Shown piece after piece: positions 56,793 through 64,000 of a stretch of DNA of 64,000 nucleotides (within the stretch, counting starts at the first letter, position 1; every line of letters starts with the position of its first letter). The notes below the pieces were generated by a model that did not search any database, was not told the origin of the DNA, and saw only the letters and a program-made list of their open reading frames with translations. The translations under genes were made by a program, and so were the position numbers. This DNA comes from Inonotus obliquus (Eukaryota > Basidiomycota > Agaricomycetes > Hymenochaetales > Hymenochaetaceae): contig JAJHTX010000010.1 in NCBI GenBank assembly GCA_032164295.1, forward strand, positions 1,240,001-1,304,000. Direction: 5' to 3'.

Positions 56793-58089
56793 AGAAGTAT
56801 ACGCGAATTTGTTAAAGAAGCGTTTCTTGTATCTTATCGCTACAATATGTTACTTAGGGAATGATGGACTGTGTCACAAGTTTGACCCGGAATAAAGATA
56901 GATTTCCGGGGCATTTTTTAACGTCTTTCCTCTGTTTGCAACGCTTGAAGAGCCGAGTCTCTGTATGATGTGGCGTGGCTTATGCTGCACAACATTCGTT
57001 GGCTCCTTTCCGTTTCCCGTAATTTCCCGACGATGACTTGCTCCCTCCAACGCCCAACGCCTACACAACATCATGTCAACAGAAGCCTCCAGCCAGATGA
57101 TTATCAAACTCGAGTGCGCCTGGTCGGTGCATGAATCAATCATTGTGATTGAGTGGAATGGATTTGTTCCATTAGTTCTCGCCGTAAGTCTATCCTCGAT
57201 TCGGACGATGTCTCAACAGGTTGGATGATTTAGTACAGCCCACGATACATCGACTGCAGACAAACCGTCTTGCAGATCATCAACGCCAATAGATACATTA
57301 TTACCGCGCCTTTCTGTCTGAAACCTAGCTAAAATCTTGCCAACGTCAGAAATAAAGGAAGACGAACTATCAGACTTATCGAGAACTCTGACTACTAGCG
57401 CAAAGTGTCACCTCTTGACTCTCTATGCATTTTCTACATCTTATACGATCGTGGTCCGCCGTCCACGAGCCTCCAAACCTAGGCTCAGGAAAAGTTACAC
57501 TGATTGGCGCCGGACAGTGCACATTGTCTATCGATTCCATTCTTTTATAAGGAGCTCTGGTACCAAAGAGTATATCTTCAGCTGACGTCTACTCTCAGGC
57601 ATCTACGGTAACACCCAAACAGTAACATAGTTTCCTGAAGGACAAATCAATCGACTCGTATGCACAGAGTGGCAGGCTCCATAAGATATGGCAACATTAG
57701 AGTCATAGTGCTAAATAAGAAGTGAAAAGGAGGCAAGTATTTGCCTCTTTCAAAAGGCATTTAAACGGTCCGTCTACGAGATATGTCTGAAATCTCACTC
57801 TCCCTCCTCTTCCTCCCGCACTCACATGTCCCAACACCCGAACTCGGGCCATTGCATCTCACGCTATCTTGTGCCCCACCTGGTATTATCAGGTTTGGAA
57901 AAGCTTGGCAGACGACAGCGGTTATCTCACGCCTGAGTGTAGGTGAGCGCTTTCGCACTTGTACTCATCCCCTGATTCACAGCTGAAGATTCTGTACCTT
58001 GATAGTGAAGACAGCACGCTCCCAGCGAGAACTCCCTTGCAAAAATCTGTGAGGAGCAAACGAAGGAAGAATATGACCTTGGGTATGAA
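56793..58089. other. Intergenic region after the dioxygenase
   Basis: No supported gene. Several small open frames on both strands (57337-57585, 57761-57986) have no recognisable domain. Confidence 0.5.
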
Positions 58090-58375
58090 CTGAAGACTCA
58101 AAATCAGAGGATAGATGAGAAGTGAGTGGTTGACGGTGTTGGAGGTGGGGCATTCGAGAATAGAGAAAGGATCGGAGGTGGATAGAAGCGAAGCGAAGGT
58201 AAGATGGGGAAGACGTCTCTCTTGGTTACGTCTGCATGTAGGGAATTCCTTTCAGTTGACTTATGCTCCCCCTTTCATTTGGGTGCCATACCAGAGACGT
58301 CGCTGCTCGGTAGCATGGCCTGCCTGGTTCCCTCCTAACCTGGGCTAGAAGTTGTTCGGGGCGTATAAATCATTT
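58090..58375 (-). pseudogene. Relic of the zinc-finger gene family
   Basis: This stretch aligns by eye with 62740-62965, the 3' flank and C-terminal exon of the zinc-finger gene at 62844-63814, in the same orientation. Shared pieces include GGTTGACGG, then AGAGAA(A/G)GGAT, AGATGGGGAAGACG versus TATGGGGGAAGACA, and CCTTTCAGTT. The C-terminal coding part also matches: TTATGCTCCCC, GGGTGCCA, TCGCTGCT(C/T)GGTAGCA and CTGCCTGGTTCCCTCCTAAC versus CTACCTGGTTCCCTCTTGAC. Only the last 40 or so codons are represented and they are out of frame. It marks a third, lost family member. Confidence 0.65.
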
Positions 58376-59102
58376 ATCATTTGAGCAGCCGACCTACGGG
58401 AATAGACAAAATAAGGTGCATGCGATACTCCGCCAGGGCTGTGATGGAATAATGAATTCCGTTTCGATGGGTTCCATCCGAGTCTCCGGTCTGAATGTTG
58501 TCTGTGCAGGCACATGCATTTCATAGCTCCTGGGTCTTGATTTTCTAATTCCCAGTTAACTTCCTGCTCAACTCCCTGACCTCGATAGCTCGGTTTTTGT
58601 TGAATTCATACATGTCAAGCTGAGATTACAGACAAAGAGAGCGAAGACTCGAAGTTACCTTGTGGTTTGAGTTACATAATACAAGACCCATAGTTTCCTA
58701 TTCTGGCAGATCCGTCTCGAAGTTTTAAAACCGAATTTTCCGAACTTTCCTGTCTTCCTCAAGTACTTACTTGAACAAGCAGATGGCCAGCCATGTTCAT
58801 GCCCTGAAGATGTAAGTTGTATTGCATCGTTCCACGGTTTCGCCTAGCCTCGCTCATGAACACCATCCAGGCCTCTGACTTGCTCCCACTGGGTTTCTTA
58901 TTTCTCATCGTCTCATCGAAGGTCAAACTAATGATCCGCACCATTGGCGAGCAGATATTCGTATTACAAGGAGATTGGGAGTGATATGTAGTTCGGAGAT
59001 GGATTCGGGGATGGGATGAGAAGATTACAATAGTAGGACATCGATCTGTGTGGATATGTGGGATATGCGAGGACGACGACTATGAAGGAAAGGAACAGAT
59101 TC
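58376..59102. other. Intergenic region
   Basis: No supported gene. A 61-codon minus-strand frame at 58759-58944 has no domain I recognise. Confidence 0.45.
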
Positions 59103-60290
59103 TTACTGCGTTGTCTGATGCTCTCTCTCCAACACTCCTACAGACGCCACCTTCGACGGGTTCCAACCCATGTATAGGGCGACTTGGTAGCAGGGACTAT
59201 GTTTCCCGCGCTTCAGGAGGTGCCGGTGGCAGTTATCCCGCCGGTTGAATGACTGTTTAGTACATTTCCCCATGTTACTGGGACATGCCATGCCCTTCCC
59301 AGGACAAATCCACAAGCGACTGTCGTCATGTACAGTGCCGATGTGTCGCTGCAAGGTGTACTTGTTCTTGAACGTGTCCAGACACTCTAGACACGTCAGC
59401 CGACCGCTGGGCCTTAAACGATTGTTGGATCTTCCCGCCATGACCGTCCCCGTCCCCGTCTCCGGGAAGTTCCCGAGGAGCAGAGGCGCGCCGGCATGCG
59501 CCATCGCCTGCCCCTCGAAGAGACCTCGATGAATATTTGGATTTGCAACATGTGCGAATGACGAATGTTTGTCAAGGCTTGCATGTTGCATTGATGCTGG
59601 TGCAGCGTTTGCGTGGCCTTGCCCCGGGTCTGGATAATATGTCCCCGCACCTTCGCCCCAAGACGCATCCATGTGCGCATATTTTACCATGCTATTGGTC
59701 GGCGGGAATGCAGATCCAAATGGATCAGCATCCCCGAAAGGTGGTTGGATTACGTGCTCGGGGGGATATTGGCCGAATGGCGAGAACTGGCGTGGTTCCG
59801 TATTCCACTTTGAGGGCTCCTGGCGGGATGCACCGTCATGACCAAGGTTGGACAGAATATGTAGTTGCGTTGCCATTTCTGAGGGTCCTGTACCTGAGAG
59901 GTACTCCGAACAGAAAGACATAGTGAAGGAGGGCTGGAGATTCTCCATCCTCCCTCCGTCGCTCCAGCGTCCTGAAGGACGAAGCTAAAGTGGTCATCAG
60001 CGACGGTTTGCTTTCTAACGGGAAATATACTTACAGATGAAGCCCCGGCCCAGCCGTAATGTCCTTCAATGGACATAATGTCGACCGGTGCGTCGTGGGA
60101 CTGATGCTAGTTGGAAGGGAGAATCCGTAAGTTGACTCAGTCCAGTGACGGATGTTTTGACGGAACTTACCAGCTGGCCTCCTTTGAGGGTGTGATCCGC
60201 GAACATATTGTTCGCGTAGTCGTTGTGGTGTTCAGCACCAGTCGAATAGTTCGCCTCTGGTGGGCTGTATGGAGTGCATGATGTGTACAT
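59103..60290 (-). CDS. C2H2 zinc-finger protein, paralogue 1
   Basis: A likely nuclear DNA-binding protein. Three exons: 60171-60290 (MYTSCTPYSPPEANYSTGAE), 60035-60106 and 59103-59984, with GT-AG introns and 357 residues. The N-terminal two thirds is Pro/Ser/Gly-rich low-complexity sequence, as usual for fungal activators. The C-terminal part has one canonical finger, CLECLDTFKNKYTLQRHIGT then VH (C-X2-C-X12-H-X4-H). A second, irregular Cys/His module follows: WICPGKGMACPSNMGKC, then FNRRDNCHRHLLKRGKHSPC. The end, YQVALYMGWNPSK, closely matches the end of the paralogue at 62844-63814 (YQAAMDLGWHPDE). The start at 60290 is chosen because it opens the same Met-Tyr-Ser/Thr-type N-terminus as the paralogue. 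Target genes are unknown. Confidence 0.85.
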
Positions 60291-62740
60291 GTCGGATACT
60301 CGTTCGCAATGGAGGAGATGAGAGCCCGGATGGAGAGTAGAGGAGGGGATGATGCTGAGAGGAAGGCAAGTTGTTGGGGCGTCCTGGCGGAGAATCTCGA
60401 GCTTTATATACCTTCGCGGACTGGTCCCTCTCAGTCGTCAAAGCGCGCCCATATAGAGAGCGGAAGGTCATTGTTCCCTCCTTTCATTGTCCTCTTTCTT
60501 TCTTTTCAGGCCTAATTTGGTTTAGGCTTTCGTGGCCCGTAGATGCCATCTGGTCTAAGAATGAATAAATTTTCCTCCACCCACGTTCTTTCTCCCCTCG
60601 CATGACATGTATTCCTCCATCGGTCAACCTATTCGTTACAGATCACAGCAGCAGAGGACTTGGAAGAGCGAAGATAGTGCACGATTCGCGAGACGGAACA
60701 AAACTGAACGGGAGTAAAATGCGAAACGGGAGTAAACTTCGATCACCCAGGCCGTTGTGGCTGCCTAATAGTTACCAAAGAAGCTTGCAAAGGGACTGCG
60801 ACCCTGAAGGCTATCCCCTTTCTCCTGGAGTGTTTTGACCTGAGATTTGAGATATTCCACCGTTGCATCGGTCGCACGGGTTCTCTCGCACAGTGGCTCG
60901 AAACTCGTGCAGGCCACGATTCGCTCTGCTCTGGAGGTGACAAATCCAGCTCTCCGCTCAAAGCAAGGGCAAAGGATAGGTTCCAACTGGAGCTTACTCA
61001 CTTAGAAGTGGAACGCAGTTCTGAACGACTGACAGGACAGAGCTCATGACGACCAGCCACGATGGTCTTCATGTCATCGGATAGCACTGCGAATGTTCAA
61101 GAGCACCATCGTCGCGACCGCTTCAGACGAGTGCGACATAACGGGCTGGGATGCTATCTATATTTTATTCGAAAGAGAGAAGGACGAACCCAGCTCGGTC
61201 AGTCGAACAATCGATTAAACAAGCTGGTGATACTCCATCCTTCCATTGCGTCGCTTTTCTGTGAGGCGGGAAATACTCTGAAAACGCAGCTCGCAATTCT
61301 CCTGGCAGGTACTCTCGGTCCGCCCAAGGAGTGCGAATCCCCGGCAACTACACCTGGTTTCTCAGCAGATGGGAGGCGAGCGGTCTCTGGCTTTAAGACG
61401 GGGAGATACACGTTTGGGATACTGACTCCGGTGAACTCCTTTTGGTTCCGTTTGAGGGTCACACGCAAATGATTCGTCATTCGCGCTCTCAGGGGGCGGC
61501 AGTCTTATTGCGTCAGGCTCCTACCATGAGTGGAACCACGGCAGCGGAGAGCTCTTGCCTGTTTTTGGATGATATTACAACTCGCATCTGGATTGCGGAG
61601 AGCGATGAGCTTGCTTCGGGTCCGCTTGAGGGTGTCACCAAAGAATTTCTCACTTTGCAAGGCGAGTAAATATATGCAGGACCTCTTGGTGCATCGAAGT
61701 ACTGCTGTGTTTGGTACAGACTGTCGATTTTTGACGGGTCTAGATTTCTCTGATGTGCCGATGGGGAGAGGTCCGAGGACTGGTACAAAGACTATTGAAT
61801 AGAGTTGTTACTATGTTAGGTAGCTCAGTGCTCAGACAATTTACTGTAGCCAGTATCATCTCGATTAACAAGCGATGGTTCTCTTCTCACTTTCTCAACC
61901 AAACGAAGTATTTGAAAGGTAATCTATAAATCTCCGTCTATACACCCATTATTTCTCCGCATTCTTCGAAGTCGCGGCAGAACAAACTGTCACAGACGCA
62001 TACTATTACTGTCACAGACGCATACTTTCCTCCAAGCAATGAATGAAACTACATCTACCGCAAAGACGAGACGTACGACTTGCGATGCTATAATATAAGA
62101 ATACCAGGAAGACTGGGAGCATCAACCAAGGCGCTTCGAAACAGATGCTCACTCAGACAGACTGAGTACAATGCACTCCTCGATCTGCGAGCACTAGAGG
62201 TGCACTCAATGGCAAGAAGGCTTTTGCCGCCACCACCCGTGTTCACAACGTTGGGTCCCCAAAGGATGAATACAACCTCGAAGAAGTAGCGAATGCGACG
62301 AGCTAATGTTCCTTGCTCGCCTTCAAGTTTTCCGGTTTCAATTCAAGCGGAGACCTAAACACGGCAGGAGCGGCAGAACGCGGGGTTACATCATGATAAA
62401 GCCAAGTACCACGAGTTTTTTCTTTCGCAGTTTGATCAACCATTATTGTTTTCATCGATAAATTTCTCCTGATGAACTACGTCTAGAAAGAAAGGCCGGA
62501 ACAGGCTAGATTTTGCTCGCGGTTTTTGCACTCGTGCAAGGTACGTCGAATCTCGACTCAATACTTACTCTCGTTAATCGCATCATGTCGGTCCATCTCG
62601 CCTTATCTGAGAACGGAACGTTTGATGATAGAAGCGTTGTTATGCACCAGAAATTGTGGAAAACGTGGATCTACGCTATGTACAGGAGAGATCGGGAACG
62701 ATCCATCACATTCGATGCGAAAAATAGAGAGAAGATGAAG
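60291..62740. other. Intergenic region between the zinc-finger paralogues
   Basis: No gene I can support firmly. A minus-strand frame at 60765-61001, with SFEPLCERTRATDATVEYLK and SQVKTLQEKG, resembles the linker and coiled coil after a Zn2Cys6 domain but lacks the cluster. It could be a fragment. Other frames (61062-61472, 61442-61669, 62513-62881) show no domain. Confidence 0.4.
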
Positions 62741-62843
62741 ATGGAAATTTGGGTGGTTGACGGCACTGGAGATGGGTATTCGGGAACAGAGAAGGGATTG
62801 GAGGCAGATAGAGGCGAAGTGAAGGTGGTATGGGGGAAGACAC

Positions 62844-63814
62844 CTACATCCAAGGCGGTTGATAACCTTTCAGTTTGTTAATGCTCCCCTTCTCATCTGG
62901 GTGCCAGCCCAGATCCATCGCTGCTTGGTAGCACGCGCTACCTGGTTCCCTCTTGACATGCGCCAGCAGCTGGTCGGGGCGTAGATACCATCCATCTGTT
63001 GTGCAGAAGAAGCCAGTCTCCAGGGCTGGGCAGTACCAGGGCTCGAAATCAGGATCGTGACAAGTCCTGATGTGCCTGTCTCTACCTTGCACTGTCGCAT
63101 ATGTTAATTCGCACCCTGGAAAGGTGCACGCAATTCTTGAACTCGGGGCCATTTTTTGCCCAGGACCCCTCCTCTGCTGCGTTGCTCCGTTGTCAGGCGG
63201 CGGCGGGGAAGTTGACGATGACGATGACGACGTCTGGGTATTCATGGTTTGGAATTGGTTTAACGCTACGACACCAGAATCTGGCATCGCACGCTCTGCA
63301 TTCTCTTGACGATTGTTTGTACTTCCAGAAATAGCTGAGGTCGAACATTGTTCAAGACTTATCAGCTGTGTGTAACCAGCGCCTGTGTAGGCAAATGGTG
63401 TAGGCATGACCGGATGAACCATGACTGGTTCTCGGTGCCTAACATCAGTAATCTTGAGGGTGATCGTCAGAGAAGGATGACTTTGTCGTGGAGGGTAAGT
63501 GCTTGCGGCGAGTACGCGGTCGACGACGGATGCACCGTAAATGGGTACAAAAAACGCATTGTCCTTGATTGTTGGATATTGTCAGTTGAAACGCTCGGTT
63601 ATGGAAGGCGAATGCTTACCGGTCTCTGCCAGTTCTCAGGCTGCCTTCCGAATAATTCATAGTCACGGTTCGCAGCAGCATTGTTGGTAGCAATGAGACA
63701 CTGCGTAAGAGGGAGAACGTCCGGTCCATAAGGAGGCACACGATAGTGATACTGCTTCTGCGAGGGAAAGGCTCCGTTAGGAGTTGCAGAGCATTGATGA
63801 AAGTACGAATACAT
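62844..63814 (-). CDS. C2H2 zinc-finger protein, paralogue 2
   Basis: A likely nuclear DNA-binding protein, paralogous to the gene at 59103-60290. Two exons: 63620-63814 (MYSYFHQCSATPNGAFPSQK) and 62844-63563, joined in phase 0 across a 56-bp intron, 304 residues. After the joint comes DNAFFVPIYGASVVDRVLAA, then a Ser/Pro-rich region with a run of Ser, then the finger ACTFPGCELTYATVQGRDRH with IRTCH (C-X4-C-X12-H-X4-H). The second module is WYCPALETGFFCTTDGWYLR, then LLAHVKREPGSACYQAAMDL. It ends GYQPPWM. The second module has Cys and His spaced as in paralogue 1, although its Cys-rich insert is shorter. The use of the AAG acceptor at 63564 is inferred because it alone keeps the frame open. 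Confidence 0.82.
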
Positions 63815-64000
63815 CGATGAAGCTAAGGGTTGGACTCAGGAGGCGGTGGTAGAGATAGTGGAGAGAGGGAACGGTTGGGGAGACAGAGGGTCAGGTAGGG
63901 GTGTTTAAATACCTTTCCAGAGACCGGTGTTGAGGAACCAGGAAGCGTGGCATGGTCAGGATTCAGTGCTAAGGTCTGTGAGAAGGCCAATTGTTCTCTG
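63815..64000. promoter_or_regulatory. Upstream region of zinc-finger paralogue 2
   Basis: The 186 bases upstream of the ATG at 63814, to the window edge. A TTTAAATA stretch at 63905-63912, 91 bases or more before the start codon, is a plausible TATA-like element (reading TATTTAAA on the minus strand). Inference only. Confidence 0.4.

Noticed and set aside
60765..61001. Possible Zn2Cys6 transcription factor
   Set aside because: Only a linker-like and coil-like stretch is present. No six-Cys cluster could be joined to it in frame.
62513..62881. 122-codon plus-strand frame
   Set aside because: It lies over the 3' flank and end of the minus-strand zinc-finger gene and shows no domain.
1..64000. 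tRNA, rRNA or CRISPR-like arrays
   Set aside because: No B-box-like GGTTCGAATCC signature with a matching A box, no rRNA core sequence and no regularly spaced short repeats were found. The genome is eukaryotic, so CRISPR is not expected.

Overview
The window reads as nuclear DNA of a filamentous basidiomycete, probably an Agaricomycete. Genes are dense, on both strands, and broken by many short GT-AG introns of about 50-70 bp. The gene set is fungal: OPT transporter, transportin/Kap104, FSH-type serine hydrolases, Emp47-like lectin, Erd2, Sfc1-like carrier, Hrd3, NCS1 permease, indoleamine dioxygenase and C2H2 factors. A large lineage-specific F-box family is also present, as is common in Agaricomycetes. 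I saw no rRNA, tRNA, CRISPR array or intact transposon protein.

Layout. 0-7.4 kb: 3' part of an OPT oligopeptide transporter (+), then a complete transportin gene (+). 7.4-10.3 kb: long non-coding stretch holding a decayed minus-strand membrane-protein relic. 10.6-13.3 kb: two tandem FSH-family serine hydrolases (-). 13.4-15.0 kb: L-type lectin cargo receptor (+). 15.2-17.3 kb: unrecognised multi-exon gene (-) with frame irregularities. 17.9-26.0 kb: four tandem F-box genes (-), the last clearly broken. 26.3-35.1 kb: a housekeeping island made of Erd2 (+), a succinate/fumarate-type mitochondrial carrier (-) and the ERAD component Hrd3/SEL1L (+). 35.8-37.6 kb: a fifth, frameshifted F-box gene. 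39.0-41.2 kb: a mosaic of gene fragments (ubiquitin protease, group III histidine kinase HAMP repeats, unknown repeats). 41.26-49.6 kb: a tandem segmental duplication of about 4.2 kb whose units carry F-box pseudogenes, running into another F-box gene at 49.4-51.1 kb with a one-base deletion. 51.7-56.8 kb: NCS1 permease and indoleamine 2,3-dioxygenase (both +). 58-64 kb: two paralogous C2H2 zinc-finger genes (-) and a relic of the same family.

Three genes act in the secretory pathway or ER: the lectin receptor, Erd2 (HDEL retrieval) and Hrd3 (ERAD). Their proximity is not an operon and may be chance. The main feature of the window is birth and death of an F-box/LRR-like family. Seven recognisable loci and one fragment, all on the minus strand, share a short first exon, a conserved first intron and a conserved block after the F-box. 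They range from intact to heavily decayed. The family core interrupts otherwise conserved genes and coincides with fragment capture and local duplication, which marks 18-51 kb as a fast-evolving block inside an otherwise ordinary gene neighbourhood.
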